This document shows positions 18,098 to 26,150 of a DNA stretch of 54,142 nt, in pieces (the first letter of the stretch is position 1; each line of letters begins with the position of its first letter). Where the stretch lies: contig NZ_JAGINM010000036.1 in assembly GCF_017876095.1 (NCBI RefSeq), positions 1-54,142 on the forward strand. The letters run 5' to 3'. Both the position numbers and the translations under genes were made by a program. The stretch comes from Azospirillum agricola. Lineage in GTDB: Bacteria > Pseudomonadota > Alphaproteobacteria > Azospirillales > Azospirillaceae. Below the pieces are notes generated by a model. The model was not told the DNA's origin and did not search any database. It saw nothing but the letters and a program-made list of their open reading frames with translations.

Positions 18098-19252
18098 ATG
18101 CCCGCCGACGCCCTGAGCACCGCCCTGCTGCCCGCCGGATTGCACGATGTGCTGCCGTCCGAAGCGGCGCATGAGGCCGCCGCCGTCGAACGCCTGCTGG
18201 CGGAGTTCGCCGCGCACGGCTACCGCCGCGTCGATCCGCCTTTGGTGGAGTTCGAGGAGAATCTGCTGTCCGGCGCCGGCGCGGCGATGGCCAAGCAGAC
18301 CTTCCGGCTGATGGATCCGCATTCGCAGCGCATGATGGCGGTGCGCGCCGACATCACGCCGCAGATCGCCCGCATCGCCACCACCCGGCTGAAGAACGAG
18401 GCGCGCCCGGTGCGCCTGTGCTACGCCGGCCCGGTGCTGCGGGTGAAGGGCTCGCAACTCCGCCCCGAGCGCCAGTTCACCCAGGTCGGCGTCGAGCTGA
18501 TCGGGCCGCTGGAGGCCGAGGCCGACGCCGAGGTCGTGCTGCTGGCCGTCCAGGCGCTGGACGCGCTGCGCGTGCCGCATTTGTCGGTCGATCTCTGCGT
18601 GCCGACCATGGTGTCGCGCATCTGCCAGGGCCTCGGCCAGTCCGAGGAGGACACCCGCCGCCTGCGCGCCGCGCTCGACCGCAAGGACGCCGCCGGGGTG
18701 GCCGAGGTCGGCGGCCCGGCCGCGGCGCTGCTCGGCACGCTGATGGCCGCGTCCGGCCCGGCCGACCGCGCCATGGCCGCCCTGTCGTCGCTGGCGCTGC
18801 CGGAGGGGGCCGAAAAGGACCGCCGCCGGCTGACCGACACGCTGGCCCTGCTGCGCGCGGCGATGCCGGCCCTGACCATCACCATCGATCTGGTCGAGCA
18901 TCGCGGCTTCGAGTACCAGACGGGCCTCAGCTTCACGCTGTTCTCGCGCGAGGCGGGCGAGCTGGGGCAGGGCGGGCGCTACCGCGCCGGCGCGCAAGGG
19001 GAGGATCGCGGGGAGCCGGCGACCGGCTTCACGCTCTATATGGACCATGTGCTGACGGCGGTTCCGGCCGCCCAGGCGCCGGGGCGCGTTTATGTGCCGC
19101 ATGGCACGGGTTGGGCGGCGGCGGGCAAGCTGCGCGCCGAGGGATGGGTGACGGTGGCCGGGCTCGCCCCGGTGGCCGACCCGGTCGCGGAGGCGAAAAG
19201 GCTCCACTGCGGCCACCGGTTGACGGACGGCGTCGTCCGGCCGGTCGAGTAA
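18098..19252 (+). CDS. hisZ: ATP phosphoribosyltransferase regulatory subunit
   Basis: This 384-aa HisZ is a catalytically inactive histidyl-tRNA-synthetase-like protein that forms a complex with short HisG to give the first enzyme of histidine synthesis. It shows the class II motif pattern: LPAGLHDVLPSEA, FRLMDPHSQRMMAVRADITPQIARI (motif 2-like), RQFTQVGVELIG and EYQTGLSFTLFS. The C-terminal anticodon-binding domain of HisS is absent, as expected for HisZ. ATG 18098 is chosen by family alignment; its SD is weak. It lies 72 bp before purA in the same direction, an arrangement common in alphaproteobacteria. hisG is not in the window. Confidence 0.93.
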   Translation: MPADALSTALLPAGLHDVLPSEAAHEAAAVERLLAEFAAHGYRRVDPPLVEFEENLLSGAGAAMAKQTFRLMDPHSQRMMAVRADITPQIARIATTRLKNEARPVRLCYAGPVLRVKGSQLRPERQFTQVGVELIGPLEAEADAEVVLLAVQALDALRVPHLSVDLCVPTMVSRICQGLGQSEEDTRRLRAALDRKDAAGVAEVGGPAAALLGTLMAASGPADRAMAALSSLALPEGAEKDRRRLTDTLALLRAAMPALTITIDLVEHRGFEYQTGLSFTLFSREAGELGQGGRYRAGAQGEDRGEPATGFTLYMDHVLTAVPAAQAPGRVYVPHGTGWAAAGKLRAEGWVTVAGLAPVADPVAEAKRLHCGHRLTDGVVRPVE

Positions 19253-19263
19253 GGCTTTTCGTG

Positions 19264-19287
19264 CCCTCATCCCCTCCGGGACGAGGG
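19264..19287 (+). terminator. Hairpin between hisZ and purA
   Basis: CCCTCATCCC (19264-19273) pairs with GGGACGAGGG (19278-19287) with one A-C mismatch and a CTCC loop. T-rich sequence (TTTTGTTTTT) begins about 15 bases later. It may be a partial terminator or mRNA-stabilising hairpin in the hisZ-purA transcript. Confidence 0.4.
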
Positions 19288-19324
19288 GCTATGCGGATCA
19301 TTTTGTTTTTGCGGAGACGTTAAG

Positions 19325-20617
19325 ATGGCCAACGTTGCGGTGGTCGGCGCCCAGTGGGGTGACGAGGGCAAGGGCAAGATCGTCGACTGGCTCTCGAGCC
19401 GGGCCGACGTCGTGGTGCGCTTCCAGGGCGGTCACAACGCCGGCCATACGCTGGTGATCGACGGCGTCGAGTACAAGCTGAGCCTGCTGCCCTCGGGCGT
19501 GGTGCGCCAGGACAAGCTGTCGGTCATCGGCAACGGCGTCGTCTTCGACCCCTGGGCCTTCATCCGCGAGGTCAACGCGATCAAGGAGAAGGGCGTCACC
19601 GTCACGCCCGAGAACCTGATCGTCGCCGAGAACGTGCCGCTGATCCTGCCGGTCCACAGCGCGCTGGACAAGGCCCGCGAGGAGGCCAAGGGCGCCGGCA
19701 AGATCGGCACCACCGGCCGCGGCATCGGCCCGGCCTACGAGGACAAGGTCGCCCGCCGCGCCATCCGCCTGTGCGACCTGACCGACGAGGCGGTGCTGGT
19801 CGAGAAGGTCGACGCCCTGCTGGCCCACCACAACGCGCTGTTCCGCGCGCTGGGCGCCCCGGAGATGACGCCGGCCGACCTGCTGGAGCCGCTGCGCGAG
19901 ATCGCCCCGCAGGTGCTGCCATACGCCGCCGTCGTCTGGAAGCAGCTCGACGAGCTGCGCCGCGCCGGCAAGCGCATCCTGTTCGAGGGCGCGCAGGGCT
20001 CGATGCTCGACATCGACCACGGGACCTATCCCTACGTCACCTCCTCCAACACGGTGGCCGGCAACGCCGCCGCCGGCAGCGGCATGGGCCCGCGCGCCGT
20101 CGGCTATGTGCTGGGCATCACCAAGGCCTACACGACCCGCGTCGGCTCCGGCCCCTTCCCGACCGAGCTGACCGACGACATCGGCGAGCTGCTGGGCCAG
20201 AAGGGCAAGGAGTTCGGCGTGGTCACCGGGCGCAAGCGCCGCTGCGGCTGGTTCGACGCCGTCATGGTCCGCCAGGCGATCAAGACCGGCGGCATCGACG
20301 GCATCGCGCTGACCAAGCTGGACGTGCTCGACGGCTTCGACGAGATCAAGGTCTGCGTCGGCTACCGTCTGGACGGCCAGGAGCTGGACTATTACCCGGC
20401 CAACGCCGGCGCCCAGGCCCGCGTCGAACCGATCTACGAGACCTTCGAGGGCTGGAAGGACACCACGCGCGGCGCCCGCACGTGGAACGAGCTGCCGGCC
20501 CAGGCGGTCAAGTATGTCCGCCACATCGAGGAGCTGATCCAGGCCCCGGTCGCCCTGCTGTCGACCAGTCCGGAGCGTGACGACACCATCCTGATGACGG
20601 ATCCGTTCTCCGACTGA
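19325..20617 (+). CDS. purA: Adenylosuccinate synthetase
   Basis: This 430-aa protein joins IMP and aspartate using GTP to give adenylosuccinate, the first committed step to AMP. All signature motifs are present: VVGAQWGDEGKGKIVDWL (P-loop, residues 6-23), GGHNAGHTL, GTTGRGIGPAYEDKVARR, FEGAQGSMLDIDHGTYPYVT, RKRRCGWFDAV and the C-terminal GPER-like SPERDDTILM. It has normal length. GGAG lies before ATG 19325. A 9-bp stem (AACCGCCCG at 20642, CGGGCGGTT at 20673) follows the stop. Confidence 0.97.
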   Translation: MANVAVVGAQWGDEGKGKIVDWLSSRADVVVRFQGGHNAGHTLVIDGVEYKLSLLPSGVVRQDKLSVIGNGVVFDPWAFIREVNAIKEKGVTVTPENLIVAENVPLILPVHSALDKAREEAKGAGKIGTTGRGIGPAYEDKVARRAIRLCDLTDEAVLVEKVDALLAHHNALFRALGAPEMTPADLLEPLREIAPQVLPYAAVVWKQLDELRRAGKRILFEGAQGSMLDIDHGTYPYVTSSNTVAGNAAAGSGMGPRAVGYVLGITKAYTTRVGSGPFPTELTDDIGELLGQKGKEFGVVTGRKRRCGWFDAVMVRQAIKTGGIDGIALTKLDVLDGFDEIKVCVGYRLDGQELDYYPANAGAQARVEPIYETFEGWKDTTRGARTWNELPAQAVKYVRHIEELIQAPVALLSTSPERDDTILMTDPFSD

Positions 20618-20641
20618 TCCGCCTCGGGTCCCGTTTCCCGG

Positions 20642-20681
20642 AACCGCCCGGTCCCGCCGTGCAAGGCGAGGTCGGGCGGTT
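20642..20681 (+). terminator. Probable purA terminator hairpin
   Basis: AACCGCCCG (20642-20650) pairs perfectly with CGGGCGGTT (20673-20681), and an inner CGCC/GGCG stem lies at 20655/20665. There is no strong T-run (TTTGGGG follows), so it may be Rho-assisted. Confidence 0.45.
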
Positions 20682-20819
20682 CGCGTTTGGGGAACGGGAA
20701 GCCCTCTCCCGGAACGCCAAGGCTTTAACCAGCTCTTCACGGCGTGTTAAGTGTTTGTTTGCCGTTTTCCCGCCACCTAGAGCGGGCGACACCGCGCACG
20801 CCCTGGGGATACGCCGCTC

Positions 20820-22847
20820 ATGCCGTCCGACGCTCAGACCGCCGCCACGGGGGCGATGGCCGATACCGTCAAGCTGGCGGAACGCTACGAGATCCAGCCG
20901 GGCGCGCCGATTCCCGCGCTGAACGCCGTCGGCGGCAACGCCTTCACCGCCAAGTCGCTGCGCGAGAAGCGGCTGGAGCCCTTCGCGGTCATCTGCCACG
21001 CCTCCACCCTGCCGCGCACCGACGTCTGCTCGACCGTCGCCGGTTTCGACAACGGCACCCACATGCGGCTGCTCGACTGGGGGCTGGTCGATTGGCCGCA
21101 GGATCGCGGCCGCCGTTATTGCCTGGTGTTCGAGAAGCCGGGCGGGCGCCGCCTGATGGGCTCGATCAACGACACGCTGGATCCGATGCCGGAGGACCAG
21201 CTCACCCGGCAGATCATCCAGCCGCTGATCTCGGCCCTGAAGGAGATGTCGAGCCGCGGCGTCGTCCACGGCGCCATCCGCCCGACCAACCTCTATTACC
21301 GCGACCTCGCCTCGGGCGGGCTGATGCTGGGGGAATGCGTCACGGCGCAGCCCGGCTACGGCCAGCCGGTGCTGCTGGAGACCATCGAGCGCGGCATGGC
21401 GATGCCGGCCGGGCGCGGCACCGGCACGGCGGCCGACGACATGTATTCGCTGGGCGTCACCCTGCTGATCCTGGCGCTTGGCCGCAACCCGGTGGCCGGG
21501 CTCGACGACGAGGCGGTCATCCAGGCGAAGATCGAGCGCGGCTCCTACCCGGCGCTGGTCAACCAGCACCGGCTGCCGCTGGCGGTCAACGAGCTGGTGC
21601 GCGGCCTGCTGGTCGACGACCCCAAGCAGCGTTGGACGCTGAACGACCTCGATTTGTGGGCGGCGGGCCGGCGGCTCAGCCCGAAGCAGCCGCAGATCTC
21701 CCGGCGCGCCGCCCGGCCGATCGAGTTCCAGGGGCAGGAGTACTGGCATTGCCGCACGCTGGCCCGCGCCTTCGCCCGCCACGCCCCGGCGGCGGCGATG
21801 GTGATCGAGAGCGGCGAGCTGGACAAGTGGCTGCGCCGCTCGATGGCCGACGAGGTGCGGGCGGAGGCGGTCGGCAACGCCATCCAGACCGCGTCGGGCG
21901 GCAAGGGCGGCAGCCAGGGCGACCGGCTGGTGGCGCGCGTCTGCATGGCGCTCGACCCGTCGGCTCCCATCCGCTACCGGGGACGGTCGATGATGCCGGA
22001 CGGGGTCGCCACCATGCTGGCCGACGCCTTCATGCGCGGCGAGTCGCCCCAGCCGGTGGCCGAGGTCATCGCCAACCAGCTCCCGATGTTCTGGGCCAAC
22101 GTCCAGAGCGAGTTCAAGCCGGAGTTCGTGCCGCTGGTGCAGACCTACGACCAGCTCCGCGGCTTCCTGGAGCGCGCCGCCTACGGGCTGGGGGTGGAGC
22201 GGGTGCTGTACGAGATGAACCCGACCATGCCCTGCATGAGCCCCCTGGTGGCCAAGCAGCTTCCGACCAACCCGGCCGAGCTGCTGCGCGCGCTCGACTG
22301 GCTGGGGGCCGGCGGCGAGCGGCACAAGGATCCCGTCGACCGCCACATCGCCGCCTTCCTCGGCGCGCGGCACAAGCGGGGCGACGATCTGCTGTTCACC
22401 CAGCTCGGCAGCGGCATCGAGCCGATGCGGCGGGTCATCGCCATGCTGACCATCCTGTCGGACGTCCAGGCCCGCACCGGCGTCGACGGGCTGACCCATC
22501 TGGCGAGCTGGGTGGTGGCGCTGCTCGACCCGGTGTTCCGCCGCTTCCACAACCGCCAGACCCAGGAGCTGGTGCGCAAGCAGGCCGACGGCGCCGCCCA
22601 CAACGGCCGGCTGACCGAGCTTCTGAAGGTGGTGGACGACCCGGAATCGTTGCGGCGCGACCGGCTGGAGTTCGAGGCGGCGCAGATCGCCTACCGCGAG
22701 GCGGACGCCGAGATGGAGAAGATCCGCCACACCATCGCCGACCGCAACGCCATCGTCGAATCGTCGGGGCGGCAGGTCGCCGCGATCGCGTCCAGTCTGC
22801 TGTCGACCGTGCTGGTCGCCGGCATCATCCTGTTTTTCGCCTTCTGA
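20820..22847 (+). CDS. Tail-anchored protein-kinase-like protein (pseudokinase)
   Basis: This 675-aa protein has an N-terminal protein-kinase-like fold (about 20-280), a helical middle region, a coiled-coil-like stretch (about 615-650) and one C-terminal transmembrane helix (about 655-675, ending LVAGIILFFAF). The kinase lobe is recognisable from GVVHGAIRPTNLYY (HRD-loop position 150-157) and DDMYSLGVTLLILALGRNP (helix F, 207-223). The catalytic Asp is Ala152, DFG is replaced by LGEC (170-173) and the ATP-lysine position reads AVICH, so phosphotransfer is unlikely. I infer a membrane-anchored scaffold or sensor. GGGGA precedes ATG 20820. The next gene, 18 bp on, encodes a small membrane protein and is probably its partner. 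Confidence 0.75.
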   Translation: MPSDAQTAATGAMADTVKLAERYEIQPGAPIPALNAVGGNAFTAKSLREKRLEPFAVICHASTLPRTDVCSTVAGFDNGTHMRLLDWGLVDWPQDRGRRYCLVFEKPGGRRLMGSINDTLDPMPEDQLTRQIIQPLISALKEMSSRGVVHGAIRPTNLYYRDLASGGLMLGECVTAQPGYGQPVLLETIERGMAMPAGRGTGTAADDMYSLGVTLLILALGRNPVAGLDDEAVIQAKIERGSYPALVNQHRLPLAVNELVRGLLVDDPKQRWTLNDLDLWAAGRRLSPKQPQISRRAARPIEFQGQEYWHCRTLARAFARHAPAAAMVIESGELDKWLRRSMADEVRAEAVGNAIQTASGGKGGSQGDRLVARVCMALDPSAPIRYRGRSMMPDGVATMLADAFMRGESPQPVAEVIANQLPMFWANVQSEFKPEFVPLVQTYDQLRGFLERAAYGLGVERVLYEMNPTMPCMSPLVAKQLPTNPAELLRALDWLGAGGERHKDPVDRHIAAFLGARHKRGDDLLFTQLGSGIEPMRRVIAMLTILSDVQARTGVDGLTHLASWVVALLDPVFRRFHNRQTQELVRKQADGAAHNGRLTELLKVVDDPESLRRDRLEFEAAQIAYREADAEMEKIRHTIADRNAIVESSGRQVAAIASSLLSTVLVAGIILFFAF

Positions 22848-22865
22848 CGGGCCGGGGAGCATCGC

Positions 22866-23360
22866 ATGGCGCGGAAGCGGAAGAAGAAGAAGGGCGGGAT
22901 GCTGACGCTGATCCTGCTGATCATTCCGGCAGGGTTGATCGTGTTGCCGACCTCGATCCTTTTCGGGATCGGAATGATTCCCACCATCGTCGCCTACGTG
23001 GTGGACCGCGATCCCGACAAGTCGGCGCCGATCACGGTCGGCGGTTTGAACTTCTGCGGCTGCATGCCCTTCGCCATCGAGCTGTGGAAGCACCAGCACA
23101 CCATCGGCGCCGCCGCCAAGATCTTCGCCGATCCGCTGGCCTGGCTGGTGATGTATGGCGCGGCGGCGGTCGGCTGGGGGCTTTACTACGGCATCCCGCC
23201 GCTGGTCGCCGGGCTGGAGATCACCCGCGCCGAAAAGCGGGTGGAGGTGCTGAAGGGCAAGAAGGTGGCGCTGGTCCAGGAATGGGGACCGGACGTGGCG
23301 GGGGATTACTTCGACGAATCCGGTGGTCTTTCGCCGGGCGAGGAGGCCGAGGGGGCCTGA
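22866..23360 (+). CDS. Small basic-headed membrane protein, partner of pseudokinase
   Basis: This 164-aa protein begins with a strongly basic ARKRKKKKGG head, followed by two closely spaced hydrophobic segments (LTLILLIIPAGLIVLPTSIL and GMIPTIVAYVV, about 13-45). A GLNFCGCMPFAIELW region and a third hydrophobic segment (ADPLAWLVMYGAAAVGWGLYYGIPPLVAG, about 97-120) come next, then an acidic C-terminal tail. It is predicted to be an inner-membrane protein with the tail in the cytoplasm. GGGGAG lies six bases before the ATG, only 18 bp after the pseudokinase stop, so the two genes form an operon. No family is recognised. Confidence 0.7.
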   Translation: MARKRKKKKGGMLTLILLIIPAGLIVLPTSILFGIGMIPTIVAYVVDRDPDKSAPITVGGLNFCGCMPFAIELWKHQHTIGAAAKIFADPLAWLVMYGAAAVGWGLYYGIPPLVAGLEITRAEKRVEVLKGKKVALVQEWGPDVAGDYFDESGGLSPGEEAEGA

Positions 23361-23386
23361 GGGACGGGAATGTTCGTTCCGTCCAA

Positions 23387-23414
23387 GGAACGTTCCTGAC
23401 CTGGAACGTTCCTG
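23387..23414. repeat. Direct repeat of a palindromic dodecamer between convergent genes
   Basis: GGAACGTTCCTG occurs at 23387-23398 and again at 23403-23414, and each copy contains the perfect palindrome GGAACGTTCC. A degenerate copy (GGAATGTTCGTTCC) lies just upstream. The site is between the converging 22866 gene and the hydrolase gene, so it may serve as a two-way terminator; a regulator site is less likely here. Confidence 0.45.
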
Positions 23415-23426
23415 CCTTGCAACACC

Positions 23427-24419
23427 CTACTTTGCCGCCACCAGTTCGCGCGGGTTGCGGTCGGCGCCGCTGGCCAGCGGGTTCTTCGGGTGCTCGATCC
23501 AGGCGGCGATGTCGTTGACGACGATGCCGCCCTTCAGGTCGCGCAGCAGCATGTGGTAGCCGTCCGGATAGACCGCGACGACATGCCGGCCGCCGGCCTC
23601 GAAATCCTTCAGGGCGCGCTCCACCGGCTTGGGCGGCAGCACCTGCTCGTGGGCGCCGTAGAGCACCAGCGACGGCACCTCCAGGCGGGGGCAGGCGGCC
23701 AGAGCCTCGCCCATCAGGTCGGTCAGCCCCTCCAGCGCGTCGACCCGCGAGCCCTTGATGACCAGCGGGTCGCGGCCCAGCGCCCGCAGCATCTCGATGT
23801 TGTCGGAGGGCTGGATGTTCATTTCCCTGGGCGGATGGACGACCATGCCGGGGACGAGGTTGTAGGTGACCCACAGGGCGGCGCGCGGGAAGAAGCCCAT
23901 CGTCTCGCGGCCCCAGACGGCGGGCGCCACCAGGATGGTGCCGTCGACGCGCGGCGGCTGCTTGTCGGCCATGGCGGTCAGCACGACGGCGCCGCCCATG
24001 CTCTCGCCCATCAGGAAGACCGGGACGCCGGGGTGGCGGTGGCGGACCTGCTCGACCGCCGTCTTGACGTCGGAGATCAACGTCGGGGTGCCGGGCCAGA
24101 TGCCGCGCTCCTTGCTGGCGCCGAAGCCACGCTGGTCGTAGGCGTAGGTGGCGATGCCCTGCGCCGCGAAGCGCTGCCCGGCGCCGTCGAAGGCGTTGGA
24201 ATAGTCGTTGAAGCCGTGCAGGGCCACCACCGCCGCCCTGGGCTTGCCGTCCGCCGGCAGCCAGGAGCGCAGCGGCAGCTCGAACCCGTCGGCGGCGACC
24301 AGAGCCTTGTCCGTCAGCGCGGGCTGGACGATGGCCGTCCCCATCGGTTGGAAATTGGCGGCGCAGCCGCCCAGCAACAGACCCAACCCGAGAACCGCCG
24401 CCAGCCCGCTACGCCGCAT
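23427..24419 (-). CDS. Alpha/beta-hydrolase lipoprotein (monoacylglycerol lipase/lysophospholipase-like)
   Basis: This 330-aa protein has a lipoprotein signal peptide (LGLGLLLGGC, lipidated Cys19, Ala at +2 favouring the outer membrane). The hydrolase-4 type fold shows the oxyanion HGFNDYSN (68-75), YDQRGFGAS, nucleophile Ser140 in GESMGG, VLYGAHEQVLPP and the likely His in PDGYHMLLRD. It resembles serine-aminopeptidase S33 / monoglyceride-lipase proteins, so an acyl ester is the probable substrate. Its ATG overlaps the 3' end of the upstream ABC ATPase gene by 11 bases, implying translational coupling to that gene. Confidence 0.87.
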   Translation of the reverse strand: MRRSGLAAVLGLGLLLGGCAANFQPMGTAIVQPALTDKALVAADGFELPLRSWLPADGKPRAAVVALHGFNDYSNAFDGAGQRFAAQGIATYAYDQRGFGASKERGIWPGTPTLISDVKTAVEQVRHRHPGVPVFLMGESMGGAVVLTAMADKQPPRVDGTILVAPAVWGRETMGFFPRAALWVTYNLVPGMVVHPPREMNIQPSDNIEMLRALGRDPLVIKGSRVDALEGLTDLMGEALAACPRLEVPSLVLYGAHEQVLPPKPVERALKDFEAGGRHVVAVYPDGYHMLLRDLKGGIVVNDIAAWIEHPKNPLASGADRNPRELVAAK

Positions 24420-25425
24420 GGATTACCCCTGTCTGACCGTGTGCATTGCCCGTAAGTTGGAGGAATATATCCTCCAAATCCGATTCCTCGGTCGTGACAT
24501 CGATGATCCCGATGCCGGCGCCTGCAAGCGCCGAGAGAATCGCCCCGGCCTTCTGCCGGCTGGGCTGGTAGCGGACAACCAGACGGCGCGGTTCCGGCAG
24601 CTCGACGCTGAAGCCTTCCAGCGCGGGCGGCGGCGCGGTCAGGTCGCGGTCGATGGTGAGGCACAGCGCCTTGTTGTCGACCCGGCGCAGCAGCGTCGTG
24701 GTCGGCTCGCACGCCACCACCTGCCCGTGGTTGATGATGGCGATGGTGTCGCACAGCTCCTCCGCCTCCTGGAGGTAGTGCGTGGTCAGCAGCACGGTGG
24801 TGCCGGCCCGGTTCAGCCCGCGCACATACTCCCAGAGCTGCCGGCGCAGCTCGACGTCCACCCCGGCGGTCGGTTCGTCGAGGATCAGCACCGGCGGGGT
24901 GTGGACCATCGCCTTGGCCACCATCAGCCGGCGCTTCATGCCGCCCGACAGCGAGCGGGCGTGGGCGTCGGCCTTGTCGGCCAGCCCGACGGCGGCCAGC
25001 AGCTCGTCGGTCCGCCGGTCGCGGGCCGGCACGCCGTAGAGGCCGGCCTGGAGCTCCAGCATCTCGCGCGGGGTGAAGAAGGGGTCCATGTTGAGTTCCT
25101 GCGGCACCACGCCGATCGAGGCGCGGGCGCGGCGCGGGTGCTCGGCCACCTCGTGGCCCCAGATCGTCGCCGTGCCGCCGGTCTTGTTCACCAGACCGGC
25201 CAGGATGTTGATCATGGTCGATTTGCCGGCTCCGTTCGGCCCGAGCAGCCCGAACAGCGAGCCGCGCGGGATGGCGAGGTCGATGCCCTTCAGCGCGTGC
25301 TTCGGCCCGGCCTTGCCGGTCGGCTGGTAGATCTTGGTCAGGCCGCGGAGCTCCACCGCGTTGGCGGGAAGATCGACGGGGGTGGGGGTGCCGGCGTGCG
25401 CGACCATGATCTGTTCTGGACCCAT
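24409..25425 (-). CDS. ABC transporter ATP-binding protein
   Basis: This 338-aa ATPase of the drug/lipid-exporter or gliding-type ABC group has Walker A GLLGPNGAGKST (about 59-70), a Q-loop (VVPQELNMD), signature LSGGMKRRLMVAKAM, Walker B VLILDEPTAGVD and the switch His in TTHYLQEAEEL. A C-terminal extension of about 80 residues (from LTIDRDLTAPP) is of the DUF4162-like kind. ATG 25425 is one choice; ATG 25407 is equally possible, as neither has a strong SD. No permease gene is adjacent in the window, so the membrane partner lies elsewhere. It is the upstream gene of the lipoprotein hydrolase and divergent from the zinc-finger gene. Confidence 0.88.
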   Translation of the reverse strand: MGPEQIMVAHAGTPTPVDLPANAVELRGLTKIYQPTGKAGPKHALKGIDLAIPRGSLFGLLGPNGAGKSTMINILAGLVNKTGGTATIWGHEVAEHPRRARASIGVVPQELNMDPFFTPREMLELQAGLYGVPARDRRTDELLAAVGLADKADAHARSLSGGMKRRLMVAKAMVHTPPVLILDEPTAGVDVELRRQLWEYVRGLNRAGTTVLLTTHYLQEAEELCDTIAIINHGQVVACEPTTTLLRRVDNKALCLTIDRDLTAPPPALEGFSVELPEPRRLVVRYQPSRQKAGAILSALAGAGIGIIDVTTEESDLEDIFLQLTGNAHGQTGVIHAA

Positions 25426-25570
25426 AGCGGTGGAGTTGCGGAAAAGCCTGTCAATCCCGTTGATCCGCGCCGCGCGATCGGTATCATCCCGCCCGCGCGC
25501 GCCGAAGTCCGGGAAACCTGTCCCACGATGGCGCACGGGCGCGCGCCTGTCAAAAGAGAGGATGACTGCC

Positions 25571-25750
25571 ATGCAGCCGACCGAGACGATTACCGTGGAA
25601 ACCTCGACCGTCGGGTGCGACGGCGGCGGCGGCGCGCTGGGCCATCCGCTGGTCTACCTGACGCTCGATCACGACCGCCGGGTCGAATGCCCCTACTGCT
25701 CGCGCGAGTATGTGCTGAAGGAAGGGGTCAAGCTCGGGCACGGTCACTGA
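25571..25750 (+). CDS. Zinc-finger CHCC-domain protein
   Basis: This 59-aa protein has the zf-CHCC pattern: Cys15, His in LGHPLVYLTL, then CPYCSREYVL, giving a C-H-C-C zinc site. It is the bacterial homologue of the NDUFS6/13-kDa accessory subunit of mitochondrial complex I and is widespread in alphaproteobacteria, where its role is little characterised. AGAGAGG lies nine bases before ATG 25571; an ATG nine bases earlier abuts that site and is less likely. It is monocistronic, with a strong terminator 80 bp after the stop. Confidence 0.88.
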   Translation: MQPTETITVETSTVGCDGGGGALGHPLVYLTLDHDRRVECPYCSREYVLKEGVKLGHGH

Positions 25751-25828
25751 GTCTCTGCGACTCGGCCGAAAGAGCCGGTTCCAAGGTTCCAAGACCAAAG
25801 GATCCGTTTGCTCCGATCTCAAGACGAG

Positions 25829-25878
25829 GGGGATGGAAGAGGGGCCGCGACCGGCCGGCTTCCGTCCCCTTTTCTTTT
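25829..25878 (+). terminator. Intrinsic terminator of the zf-CHCC gene
   Basis: GGGGATGGAAG (25829-25839) pairs with CTTCCGTCCCC (25859-25869) with one G-U pair. An inner GGCCG-CGAC-CGGCC stem lies at 25843-25856, and TTTTCTTTT follows directly at 25870-25878. Confidence 0.85.
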
Positions 25879-26004
25879 GTGGGTATCGGACCGAGTTCTT
25901 GGGCGATGCCTCAGGGGAAACCCGGATTCCCAATGGGATAGGGTCCTTCCGGATTGGTCGCGTTTCATTCCTGTTATATTTTTGCTTCAGGTTGTGTCAG
26001 TATT

Positions 26005-26041
26005 TGACAGTTCCGTCTTGACGGGATCCCGTGAGCTGTCA
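26005..26041. promoter_or_regulatory. Nested inverted repeats in the leader of the GGDEF-EAL gene
   Basis: TGACAG (26005-26010) and CTGTCA (26036-26041) enclose the perfect 12-bp palindrome ACGGGATCCCGT (26021-26032), 110-146 bp before the start codon. It could be an operator or an mRNA hairpin. No regulator is implied by the sequence itself. Confidence 0.4.
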
Positions 26042-26150
26042 TCTACTTTGTTGCATTGCGATACAGGCCAGTCCGTCCACAATTGTCCGTTCGAGTATCG
26101 AAATGCTGTTTCCAGGCGGTTCAGGCTTGGCGTCGGAAGAGGCGCGCACC

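Larger units (their letters stand above)
25751..26150. other. 400-bp intergenic region: terminator, then AT-rich leader of the GGDEF-EAL gene
   Basis: The first part contains short direct repeats (GGTTCCAAGGTTCC) and the intrinsic terminator at 25829-25878. From about 25960 the DNA turns AT-rich (TTATATTTTTG), a likely promoter for the downstream gene. It contains TGTCA-gtatt-TGACA and a nested palindrome at 26005-26041. Short reading frames crossing the terminator are not credible genes. Confidence 0.5.

Noticed and set aside
20735..20760. CtrA sites upstream of the pseudokinase (two TTAA copies)
   Set aside because: The spacing between the TTAA elements is far from the seven bases of the CtrA consensus.
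20508..23099. Long minus-strand open frame (about 860 codons) opposite the pseudokinase gene
   Set aside because: It is the antisense shadow typical of GC-rich codon bias: Arg/Gly/Val/Gln-rich, low complexity, no motif, while the plus strand carries a coherent kinase-like fold and good SD sites.
25833..26021. Small open frame after the zf-CHCC gene
   Set aside because: It begins inside the terminator hairpin and has no ribosome-binding site or family resemblance.
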